64,000 bases of DNA from Lysinibacillus sp. FSL W8-0992 (lineage in GTDB: Bacteria; Bacillota; Bacilli; Bacillales_A; Planococcaceae): positions 4,402,001 through 4,466,000 of the forward strand of contig NZ_JBBOZQ010000001.1 in the NCBI RefSeq assembly GCF_038008685.1, in the 5' to 3' direction. The notes under the pieces are model-generated. The model worked only from the letters and a program-made list of their open reading frames with translations, was not told the DNA's origin and searched no databases. Each line of letters starts with the position of its first letter. The stretch's first letter is position 1. The position numbers and the translations under genes are program-made. Below are positions 9,281-17,354 of this stretch, one piece after another.

Positions 9281-11670
9281 TACTTCGCCACTCCTTTCAG
9301 CTCTATTTCAGGTAATTTTGTCTGCTCTCCAGTTTGATCTGGTCCAAATTTAATTTCCAAAAGCAGTTCACCCTTTTCATTGAAATACTGAGTAATATCT
9401 TTTGTAAACACCTGCTTTGTATCCACTAATGGCTCATAGGCATTCGTTGTATTATTCCAAATCGAAAGCTGCATACGTTTAACATCTTTATTAGAAATTG
9501 TGAGCTCATTTAAAGATTGAACGAAGCTCATAAAATTGTCTGGCATCTCTATCGATAATTCGTATAAGCCGTCTGACAAGTACCAAGTATTCAACTGTTC
9601 ATCTATTTTATCAAAAAAGGCATTTGATGATTGTGGGTTCAAATTATATGAAAAGTTGTTGCGTTTCATTGTAAATGGACCGGACATTTCAACTTTTCCA
9701 TCGAATGGCTGTACAAAATAAGAAATAGGCGACATCTTGACGCTTGTTTCAAGTTCTACGCCAACAATCGCTTGCTCTGCCCAAGCTGTAATGACTGGTT
9801 GTTTTTCATTTTCTACTAATTGAAGTGCCTGAGATTTCATGCGTTCAATACGTATTGGGTCAACCTCTTCCTTCGACTTTGGATTATCATAATTATAATT
9901 ATTAAAGTTTGAAGGCTTTTGAAGAACCGTTGTTTTCATTTCTTTATCCACCGTTAGTGTGGCATTTGGTTCAATATCACCAAGCTTCACTTCTTTCGTG
10001 CCCGATATTACAGTGACATCCTTTAGAGCAAACGGGAAGTTATTTTTAACTGTTCCTGAAAGCTTTTCGTCTTTTAATGTAATATCAACATCCATTTTGC
10101 CAATATTTTGAGCTGCAGTTTTTCCTCCAAAAGATTGTACAGACCAATAGCTTAAATCACGTAATGTTAATGTCGAACCATTTGCGTGCTCCTTAATATA
10201 CGATGATTCATGTAATGAACCCGCTGCACCGGAGAGATTATAGTTATTACGGAATGCTAGTGCAGTCGTAGCCTTATCTGCATTCACAACAAAATTACCA
10301 CTTCGATTTGTTAAAATCGATTCAACATAATAGCCATTTACGCTACTATCTTCATTTACTTTAAAAAATGCCGATTGTTGTACTTGTGGCTGTACAATAC
10401 GATCTTTTGCACCAAAAATAAATAGCGCAATCGATAGGACAACAGAAATAGCAGGAACTACCCACCAAGCATGCTCACGTTTATCCATTTTCTTTAGAAC
10501 AAAGTAAAGGATTGGACCAATTACTAAAATATAAAGAATAATGACGATGAGCATATAAGTAACAGACACTTCAAATGATGGGAATAACTCATTAATACTA
10601 CCTAGCTCATAAGAAAGCTGATCCATCGTTGATTGACCTTGCATCGTTGTTTGTTGAGACATTGTTTGAATATCTAGCATTTTCGCCGTTAATGCCGCAT
10701 AACCATCCATCGATGCTAAAGGCTGATCTCCTAATGAAAACGTTGTTTGCACAATTTCTCCACTACCAACCTGTTTCTTAGCTGCTAGAATAATATTATT
10801 GTCCTTTAATACTGGGACACTTCCTTCGTTTTCTGTTGCTGAATATACCGGTATTGCTTGTGTGAAAATACCGCCTCCAGATAATTTTGTTAAGCTATCT
10901 GCTGAGACACTTGTCATTTGTTGGGATAATGAAAGTGGTAAATAGTCTTTAAAAACGCCCGCTGTTGCATTGATTTGCTCAGCGCCTCCAAGTAATAATG
11001 TACCGCCATCTTGTACCCATTTTAATAATGCTTCCTGTTGTTTAGGTGATAAATCAGCAATGGCTATCTCATCTACTGCAATGATATTCGCCATCTCAAA
11101 GCCTTGTGCAACTTCAGGTAATGTATAATCCTTTAGTTGATTTAAATTAAAAATTTCAACACTATTTGATGGTACAAATTGTGATAATCGCAAATATGCC
11201 GATAATCGGTCACTTTTATCTGTTAGCGTATAAATAAATGTTGAATTTGCTTCTAAAAAATTAGCCTGCAAACGTTTTGTTCCTTTATAAGCGACCTTTT
11301 TTCCTTTTTCAATATCGCCCTCATAAAAGGCAAATAAATCGGCATCGGAATATCCGTAGTCAGCTAAGCTGTCTAAATATAATGTAAATGTTTTTTCTTC
11401 ACCAGCTGCTATATCGATTGGAACGACTAGTGCTGATGCAGCCTGATAAGAATTAAAGGTATTAATGGCCATATCTCCCGAAAAGTCAGCACCATTATTT
11501 TTTACCGTTACTTGCAATGGTGTAACTGATTGATATTTAGCCTTTCCTGAAATCCCTGCCTTAGCTTGTACCTCTAAAGTAGGTGCTGCGCTCGCCTCGG
11601 AGACAGGCAGAGCATAACCTACAACAAGCATTAATAATAGTATTAGTACTGTAATATTTATTTTTTTCAA
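9280..11670 (-). CDS. secreted/membrane protein of the MoxR-ABC operon
   Basis: A 796-residue protein starting at TTG 11670 behind an AAGGGG site. It has an N-terminal signal peptide ending near SEASAAP. A large extracytoplasmic beta-rich domain follows, with a glutamine-amidotransferase-like section (LLKWVQDGGTLLLGGAEQIN at about 215-235). Two adjacent membrane helices (about residues 370-392 and 398-420) come before a second long extracytoplasmic domain. It is the first gene of the operon and abuts the ABC ATPase gene. No catalytic motif was recognised. It may present the ABC transporter or the VWA proteins to the cell surface, but function is unknown. Confidence 0.8.
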   Translation of the reverse strand: MKKINITVLILLLMLVVGYALPVSEASAAPTLEVQAKAGISGKAKYQSVTPLQVTVKNNGADFSGDMAINTFNSYQAASALVVPIDIAAGEEKTFTLYLDSLADYGYSDADLFAFYEGDIEKGKKVAYKGTKRLQANFLEANSTFIYTLTDKSDRLSAYLRLSQFVPSNSVEIFNLNQLKDYTLPEVAQGFEMANIIAVDEIAIADLSPKQQEALLKWVQDGGTLLLGGAEQINATAGVFKDYLPLSLSQQMTSVSADSLTKLSGGGIFTQAIPVYSATENEGSVPVLKDNNIILAAKKQVGSGEIVQTTFSLGDQPLASMDGYAALTAKMLDIQTMSQQTTMQGQSTMDQLSYELGSINELFPSFEVSVTYMLIVIILYILVIGPILYFVLKKMDKREHAWWVVPAISVVLSIALFIFGAKDRIVQPQVQQSAFFKVNEDSSVNGYYVESILTNRSGNFVVNADKATTALAFRNNYNLSGAAGSLHESSYIKEHANGSTLTLRDLSYWSVQSFGGKTAAQNIGKMDVDITLKDEKLSGTVKNNFPFALKDVTVISGTKEVKLGDIEPNATLTVDKEMKTTVLQKPSNFNNYNYDNPKSKEEVDPIRIERMKSQALQLVENEKQPVITAWAEQAIVGVELETSVKMSPISYFVQPFDGKVEMSGPFTMKRNNFSYNLNPQSSNAFFDKIDEQLNTWYLSDGLYELSIEMPDNFMSFVQSLNELTISNKDVKRMQLSIWNNTTNAYEPLVDTKQVFTKDITQYFNEKGELLLEIKFGPDQTGEQTKLPEIELKGVAK

Positions 11671-11807
11671 AAGCTCAACCCCTTTTTCTTACTTTTAGAT
11701 GATTACATAATTATACGTTTTATCGGGCATTTTGTTCCATTTCTTATGATATCTTCATGAATATTCATAAACTCTTAAGATTTAGGGAGAAATATAAATA
11801 GAGGCTG

Positions 11808-11960
11808 GGCCTATTTTTGCTACCCGTTGTAGTCCGCTATGGCGGTTGCTTTCCGCGGCACACCGTAAGCCGCAACGCTCGCTAACGCGCGGAATGCCCG
11901 CTTCTTACGCTGCGTGCGTTCCATCAGGAGTCACCGCCTCCGCTACCATCAACTAATTGA
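11808..11960 (-). repeat. GC-rich interspersed repeat, copy 1
   Basis: A GC-rich block in an AT-rich spacer. It contains GCTTTCCGCGGC and GGAGTCACCGCCTCCGCT, the reverse-strand form of the core found again near 28.1, 31.7 and 57.5 kb. It is embedded in the 421-base gap between the MoxR operon and ccpC. No open reading frame is supported here. Confidence 0.75.
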
Positions 11961-12014
11961 ATTTTATCTATGCCAAATGAAAGAATATGTATGTTCTCCT
12001 TTATAATAAGCACA

Positions 12015-12060
12015 GCAAAAAAGTGTTAGTTTGACGGCAGTCAATCTAACACTTTTTCTC
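12015..12060. terminator. dispersed hairpin element, copy 1 (terminator-like)
   Basis: The sequence AAAAAAGTGTTAGTTTGA, a short loop, then TCAATCTAACACTTTTT forms a long stem with A/T flanks on both sides, so it can terminate in either direction. It lies just after the ccpC stop on the minus strand. A nearly identical copy is at 41329-41372. Confidence 0.75.
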
Positions 12061-12092
12061 TTTTGTCCCAGCCTCTTTTAGCATCGGGATAT

Positions 12093-12983
12093 TTACTTTG
12101 TATAGTCAAACAGACATCGCGCATGATCTTGCACGACTTCTACAAATGCCTCAACTTGTCGTAATTCAAAAGAAGACTCATAGCCAATTAACCATGTATC
12201 TCGCGTTAAACCGAATTCTTTTTCATCGTTTGTTAGTGCGATTTTATTAATATTATCATGCTCATTTAATGTGATTGACGGTAAGATAGCATAACCTATG
12301 CCATTTAACGCCATCTGCTTACATATTTCAATTTGGTCCACTAAAATTTGTCTTCTTGGATTTGAAGCAAAATGCTGTTGCCACCATTGCTGTATTTCCT
12401 GGTAATAATTCGAATCACTTTTGAATTGAATAAATGGGCGATCAGTCGTTAACACATCTTCAATCGTTTTTAATTCTTGGTCGACTAAGTACAGTGTATC
12501 TCGGAAAAGATGAATCTTTTCTCCTTTCCAATCGACCTGACCACGCACAATTCCGACATGAGCCTCTCCTTCATATAAAGCTTTGACAATTTCTGAACTC
12601 CAGCCAGTCATAAGTGATATTTTAGCTTCTGGATATTTTGTCACAAAGTCCTTTAATATTTGGGGCAACCAGTTTTGCCCTACAATCGAAGCACAAGCAA
12701 TTTTTAGTGTCCCATTAACTTTTGTCGTTAAGGATTGAATCATTTCAAAGATTTCTTCTTTTTTAGTAAGCATGTCTGTTGCATAGGCAATGACGTGCTC
12801 CCCTGCAGGTGTTGCTGTTAGTCCTTTTTGTGAACGAATAAAAAGCTGTGCACCCCAATCTTTTTCAATCGATTGCAACCGTTGTGAAAGTGCAGGCTGC
12901 GATAAAAACAACCGCTCCGCTGCCTTACGCATATTGCGTTCCTCAGCTAAAACTTTCAAAATTTCCGCTTCTGTTGCCATCAA
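12093..12983 (-). CDS. ccpC: LysR-family regulator CcpC (YkuM-like)
   Basis: A 296-residue LysR regulator. The N-terminal winged helix contains NMRKAAERLFLSQPALSQRL (about residues 17-36), followed by the effector-binding domain with GYAILPSITL near residue 250. The sequence tracks B. subtilis CcpC as I remember it, including LMTGWSSE, LYLVDQE and IQFKSDS. CcpC represses citrate synthase and aconitase genes and responds to citrate. The linkage to cbpB directly upstream matches the B. subtilis ykuL-ykuM order. The start could be TTG 12983 or ATG 12980; a GGAGG lies 9-12 bases upstream. Confidence 0.88.
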   Translation of the reverse strand: MMATEAEILKVLAEERNMRKAAERLFLSQPALSQRLQSIEKDWGAQLFIRSQKGLTATPAGEHVIAYATDMLTKKEEIFEMIQSLTTKVNGTLKIACASIVGQNWLPQILKDFVTKYPEAKISLMTGWSSEIVKALYEGEAHVGIVRGQVDWKGEKIHLFRDTLYLVDQELKTIEDVLTTDRPFIQFKSDSNYYQEIQQWWQQHFASNPRRQILVDQIEICKQMALNGIGYAILPSITLNEHDNINKIALTNDEKEFGLTRDTWLIGYESSFELRQVEAFVEVVQDHARCLFDYTK

Positions 12984-13047
12984 TTACCTAAACCTCCAAT
13001 ACAAGTAAAGGGGGACCTCATGATTTTCATCTGAGCTCCCTCTTACA

Positions 13048-13491
13048 CTACTTTTCTTTTTGATAGATATATTTTTTCAACTGCTTTAAAATAACGCGTC
13101 TTGTTAAAATTCCTGTAAATGTACCATCTTCATCTATAACACATAAAAATGCATGGTTAATAACCAAATCTAAAGCGCGTTGGAATGTATCCGTCATCTT
13201 TAATACGGCTATATTTTTCTCCATTATTGTATCGACTTTAATATCTGGTAATTTTTCATATTCAATATGTTCGAGACCTAGAATGGATTCGGTAATCATT
13301 TTCATGCTCAGTAAACCTTGAAGTCGATATTTCATATCTAATACAGGTATTGATGAGTACCCCGTACGTGTTAGAACAAGGAGTGCATGCTCAGCACTAT
13401 TACCAATTTGTACATGCGCGACCTTTTCGGATGAAATAATAAAATCACTAATTGGCATTGCTAATAAGTCTTTGCTGTTAGTTGAAATCAT
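13048..13491 (-). CDS. cbpB: CBS-domain protein CbpB/DarB (YkuL-like)
   Basis: A 147-residue protein made of two CBS domains (about residues 15-75 and 85-145), the same length as B. subtilis YkuL. YkuL (CbpB/DarB) binds cyclic di-AMP and, when unliganded, stimulates Rel and pyruvate carboxylase. Motifs include the GYSSIPVLD turn in CBS1 and GILTRRVILKQL at the end of CBS2. It has a good AAAGGAG site and precedes ccpC by 64 bases. Assignment rests on size, domain layout and gene order. Confidence 0.85.
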   Translation of the reverse strand: MISTNSKDLLAMPISDFIISSEKVAHVQIGNSAEHALLVLTRTGYSSIPVLDMKYRLQGLLSMKMITESILGLEHIEYEKLPDIKVDTIMEKNIAVLKMTDTFQRALDLVINHAFLCVIDEDGTFTGILTRRVILKQLKKYIYQKEK

Positions 13492-13840
13492 GAAATTCTT
13501 CTCCTTTTCTGTCCTTGCTTTGCAGAACAGGATCCTTCTCTTTTATCATATCACAATGTTTCCGAATATGACCACGACAAGGTCAAGAAGAGTTTTTTAT
13601 AAACAATGCATATTATGGGCATTTCCCATTAACACCTTCTTCTGTTCAAAGCATATTAGGAGGAATATTTTTATATTCTCCTCATTTACATAGATAATGC
13701 ATCTTCACTGTAATATCTATTTATGTATGTAATGCTAAAATATCTTTGATTCGTTTTAATACTCTTTCCATATACAAAATTCATCCTCAGCTTTATACAA
13801 TGTATTCGCATATGGAAAGGACATTTTGTTGCCGTTACTT
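13492..13840. other. gene-free spacer between the LAP operon and cbpB
   Basis: No gene is supported in these 349 bases. It holds the cbpB promoter region, with a TGACC-N7-GGTCA inverted repeat near 13569-13585. It also holds an AGGAGGAATAT/ATATTCTCCT hairpin near 13660-13684, and a 10-base inverted repeat CTTTCCATAT/ATATGGAAAG (about 13766 and 13811) with a long loop. None is a clear terminator for the MFS gene. Confidence 0.5.
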
Positions 13841-15079
13841 TTAATTGTCAGAATTGTTTGTGTGCCTGGCACTAAAAATAATAAAAAATACGATACCTGT
13901 TAGTATTTCAAGAGTACCACTTATGATTGGGACAAATCTGATACCTAAGCCTTCTATAATGATTCCAGTAAATAACGCACCAATTTGTATTGCAGCCAAT
14001 GTAACGGTATTCCACAAGCCAAAGACTCTCCCCTGTAATGCTTCTGGAACCTGTGTCTGCATAATGTATCTTTCAAATGGGGCTAATATAGCTGCGCCGA
14101 TTGAAAAGATAATTAGTGCAAGTATGCCTTCATATATACCATTAGTAAAACCGAAAAGTATCCATCCTAATCCAATCAATCCATAAATAAAGCTGTATTT
14201 AATTTTATTGCTTAGCATAAATTTCTTCTGAGCTATTTTATACCCAACAATAATTGCAATTAAACCTTCAGCGCAATACAACATGCTAATCCCATAATTT
14301 TGCATTTTATATATATTCGTAACATATTGCTGAAGCATTAAATTAAAGGTTCCAATAATTATTCCCATTGTTAATGCAGAAATTAATACGATCCCCACTA
14401 ATTTATTTTGCTGAACAGCTTTTAAACCCGTTATAAATTCTTCTTTAAAATTCTTTTCTGATTTTATTTTCTCACTATGCTTCCAGTTACATAAATAAAT
14501 ATTAACTGCTGATATTAAATATAGGAATGAGGCGATAATCCATGCTATCTCTAGAGGAAAAAACGAAATCACTAGTCCCCCGATTGAGGCTCCTGTAAGT
14601 CTTATAACACTTGTAATCGTATAGCTTAAAGAGTTAGCAATAACTAAATCTTCTCCATTGACGATATTTTTCACTACTTTTTGAGAGGCGATAGAAGAGA
14701 ACGAATTTGATATTCCAATTATGAATCGAATAACAAAAAATAATACCCAAGATATGTTCATATCGAATTGTGGAATAAATATATAAACTAGAAATAATAT
14801 TGCATTTAAAAAATCAGCAAAAACTATTAACTTCCTAATATTCACCCTATCTACAAAAACGCCAGTAAATAAGCTAAATAGAATAGGTGCAAGTCCACTT
14901 ATTGACCATAATAATCCTAACTGTATCCCATTTTGTGTTATTTTATCTAATAGCACAAGCATCCCTATAAACGAAATCCATGATCCTAATCCAGTAAAAA
15001 TTGAGGACATTTGTAATCTTTTAAAATCTGGATACTTTCTCCATATATACGAAATTGTATTCATTTTAATGTTAATCAC
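13841..15079 (-). CDS. MFS transporter of the LAP cluster
   Basis: A protein of about 410 residues with roughly 12 hydrophobic segments and the MFS inter-helix motif GVFVDRVNIRKLIV near residue 73; it resembles the MFS_3/enterobactin-exporter-like clade of drug and peptide exporters. As the last gene of the LAP operon it overlaps the protease gene, so export of the mature peptide or self-protection is the likely role. No ABC exporter is present in the cluster. Start may be GTG 15079 or, more likely, ATG 15064, since AGGTGAT precedes it. The last residues (SARHTNNSDN) are encoded by a GTGCCAGGCAC dyad that also occurs intergenically at 41302, so the native C-terminus may have been replaced. 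Confidence 0.88.
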   Translation of the reverse strand: MINIKMNTISYIWRKYPDFKRLQMSSIFTGLGSWISFIGMLVLLDKITQNGIQLGLLWSISGLAPILFSLFTGVFVDRVNIRKLIVFADFLNAILFLVYIFIPQFDMNISWVLFFVIRFIIGISNSFSSIASQKVVKNIVNGEDLVIANSLSYTITSVIRLTGASIGGLVISFFPLEIAWIIASFLYLISAVNIYLCNWKHSEKIKSEKNFKEEFITGLKAVQQNKLVGIVLISALTMGIIIGTFNLMLQQYVTNIYKMQNYGISMLYCAEGLIAIIVGYKIAQKKFMLSNKIKYSFIYGLIGLGWILFGFTNGIYEGILALIIFSIGAAILAPFERYIMQTQVPEALQGRVFGLWNTVTLAAIQIGALFTGIIIEGLGIRFVPIISGTLEILTGIVFFIIFSARHTNNSDN

Positions 15080-15720
15080 CTATCTATACTAGTAGCGTTA
15101 TAATAAATTTGATAAGGATTAAGTCGTATTAAATGTTCGAATTTTATTTGTGGCTCTTTCTTCCTAAAGTTATTAACAATGAAATATCCCATCGAATAAC
15201 CTAACCACAATGGGTATTCTAACGTATTACCATACATAAATTTTTGAATATCATCCGCTTTCGTTAAAGAAAGCTTATGCTTAAAACGTTCTAGATACAG
15301 ATTTATTTCATTGTTACTTAACGACGTTGCCCATTCCCCAACATAGTCTTTACCAAGAGCATCTTCCACAAATAATTCTGAACAACCCTCATCTATCATT
15401 ACATCTAGTAAAGTTTTTGGTTCTTTCTTTTTGACGATTGTATTGCGAACAACATGCTGGTATTCATGGAAGGAAATACTTTGAATAAATTTTGAATCCA
15501 CCCTTTTATCAACATTTAAATATATAAAAATATTTGAGGTCCCATCTGTATGTGCTAAAATTCCGTTCATTTTTTCTAAATAAAATACATCCGTCGTAAT
15601 TAACGGCAGAAGAAACACATTCGTAGGAACTTCCATTAATTGATTACTAGCTGACTTTATATAAGTCGCCACTTCATGTTCGATATTATCGTATAAGTTT
15701 TCCTTTTTATCATGCATCAT
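15076..15720 (-). CDS. DUF2268-type putative zinc protease (HExxH)
   Basis: A protein of 214 residues from the conventional ATG. It carries HEYQH (residues 85-89 from that ATG), followed by DEGCSELFVEDALG and a LEYPLWLGYSMGYFIV segment, the layout of DUF2268 predicted Zn-dependent proteases. The family is normally longer at the N-terminus. The reading frame stays open for 40 codons upstream, back to the stop of the acetyltransferase gene, and has coding character (IVNVINLIDKPIDQVKEK). This points to a start near ATA 15834 behind a GAGGTGA site. In this cluster it is the best candidate for leader-peptide removal from the azole peptide precursor, which is an inference. No signal peptide is visible. 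Confidence 0.8.
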   Translation of the reverse strand: MMHDKKENLYDNIEHEVATYIKSASNQLMEVPTNVFLLPLITTDVFYLEKMNGILAHTDGTSNIFIYLNVDKRVDSKFIQSISFHEYQHVVRNTIVKKKEPKTLLDVMIDEGCSELFVEDALGKDYVGEWATSLSNNEINLYLERFKHKLSLTKADDIQKFMYGNTLEYPLWLGYSMGYFIVNNFRKKEPQIKFEHLIRLNPYQIYYNATSIDR

Positions 15721-15840
15721 TTGACTAAAACCAGTTTGTATTAATTGATTGATATCTAAAGCTGAGCTAAATATAACAAGTTTTTCTTTTACTTGATCGA
15801 TAGGTTTATCAATTAAATTAATTACATTAACTATAGCTAC

Positions 15841-16641
15841 TCACCTCATCTTGCTTTTATAATGTTGGTCCAATAAATAAATATAATCGTCCCCATCCAC
15901 ATTAAAATTACTGACAAGTATGTTTTTTAATTCAACTGTATTTGTATAGTCATATTGGACATCTTTAATTTTTTTCCCTTTATAAAACTCCTTATAGCTA
16001 TTGTTAACTAGAAATAAAAAAGTATCTTCATCTTTCCATTTATTAATATATAAATTTTGAAGAAAGGTATTATCTTCATTCATCGAATTTTCCCATTCAC
16101 GCCAAAAATCATGAACACTTAGGAAGCTACCATCCCACCTTTTTGCGGGTTCTCCGCCACACAGAAGGGTGCCGCTTTCATTTTCAGGCATATACCTCCA
16201 TTCAACAGAATGCACGTGATTTGTTACTATCCAATTTTCTCTTAATGGGAAAGGCTTAAATAATGGCGCCCAAAAACCAACATCAACGTAAAACTCTTCC
16301 GTATCGTAGCTGACAACTAACGCAAAATGTAGTTCCTCTAATTTAATTATTTTCACTTCATAATTAAGTGAATGTAACAGATTATAAAGACCCCACGTGA
16401 GATGAAAGCATGTCCCACCATAACCATTTTGAGAAACAGATTGGATATATTGATTAACATCTACGTAATTCTCTTTTAATATTTTTTTAGCGTTATAATC
16501 TTGAGATTTTCTAACTGTATCGAATGGTATAGCTAACTGATGATTTAAGATAATTCGCGAAAGCAAGTCAAAACGTGGTAAATGTAAGAGCATAGAGTCA
16601 TCAATGCTCAATAATCTTAAATATTCTCTATATGCCATCAT
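15841..16641 (-). CDS. arylamine N-acetyltransferase-family enzyme
   Basis: A 266-residue protein from ATG 16641, which overlaps the SagB stop as ATGA behind a GGGGGAG site. The NAT catalytic triad is intact: Cys78 in NGYGGTCFHL, His105 in ELHFALVVS and Asp120 in FYVDVGFWAPLFKPF. NAT enzymes transfer acyl groups from acyl-CoA to amines via a thioester on Cys, and related domains close amides in rifamycin-type assembly. In a LAP cluster it may acylate the N-terminus of the core peptide or perform a macrocyclisation or amide-forming step. That role is inferred from position between sagB and the protease gene. Confidence 0.85.
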   Translation of the reverse strand: MMAYREYLRLLSIDDSMLLHLPRFDLLSRIILNHQLAIPFDTVRKSQDYNAKKILKENYVDVNQYIQSVSQNGYGGTCFHLTWGLYNLLHSLNYEVKIIKLEELHFALVVSYDTEEFYVDVGFWAPLFKPFPLRENWIVTNHVHSVEWRYMPENESGTLLCGGEPAKRWDGSFLSVHDFWREWENSMNEDNTFLQNLYINKWKDEDTFLFLVNNSYKEFYKGKKIKDVQYDYTNTVELKNILVSNFNVDGDDYIYLLDQHYKSKMR

Positions 16642-17342
16642 GTAAACTCCCCCTTTTGACCAATACAATATAAATATAGTGGCACTTCATCTAATGGTAG
16701 ATTAAGTGCACTATGTAATTTGTCATCATAAAAGCCACCAATAGCACAACAACCTAAATCTGGATTATCCATAATTGCCCTCGAAATATTTTGACCGATG
16801 TGACCTGCTTCAAGAAGGGCGTATCTATACCCTCTTGCTCCGTATTTATTAATTATGTCTTCCATTCTTGCCGTCATTACTATGACAAATGGAGCGCTAT
16901 AAACAAAACTATTATTAATAGGTAGAAATGAATCAAACGCTATTGCATCACGTATATAATTAAGTTTTGCTTCTGATCTAAGGTAATGATATGTTCCTTT
17001 TAAATAATGGCTAGTAGATGTTAGCACATACATTTCAATTGGATACAATCCACCAGCTGAGGGGGTTAAAGATTTAATTTCTTCCCCCTTTTTCTCTAAA
17101 AAGTAGCTCTTTTTTAATATTTGTAAAAGTACATCCATTGTTAAATCCACTTTTTCATAACTTCTAAAGGAACTTGTTATAGTACCGTTAACATTCGACA
17201 CATCGCAATAATTTTTATGACTAAGTGGATATAGTTTGCCATCACTATCTATGTTAAAACTTTTCCCCGGAGCATTTAAAATTTGCGAAAGATAGTTTTT
17301 TGAATTATTATGATAAAACTCGTAAATATATGAATCTCTCAA
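16638..17342 (-). CDS. SagB-type azoline dehydrogenase (FMN)
   Basis: A 234-residue nitroreductase-fold protein of the SagB/ThcOx family. Visible signatures are TPSAGGLYPIEMYVL (about 93-107) and LEAGHIGQNISRAIM (about 177-191). In LAP biosynthesis SagB homologs use FMN to oxidise thiazolines and oxazolines to thiazoles and oxazoles. The start is TTG 17342, with AAGGAGG seven bases upstream; the gene lies 12 bases after the YcaO gene. All parts needed for FMN binding seem present, so the product peptide is expected to carry aromatic azoles and not only azolines. Confidence 0.92.
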   Translation of the reverse strand: MRDSYIYEFYHNNSKNYLSQILNAPGKSFNIDSDGKLYPLSHKNYCDVSNVNGTITSSFRSYEKVDLTMDVLLQILKKSYFLEKKGEEIKSLTPSAGGLYPIEMYVLTSTSHYLKGTYHYLRSEAKLNYIRDAIAFDSFLPINNSFVYSAPFVIVMTARMEDIINKYGARGYRYALLEAGHIGQNISRAIMDNPDLGCCAIGGFYDDKLHSALNLPLDEVPLYLYCIGQKGEFT

Positions 17343-17354
17343 ATAAAGCCCTCC

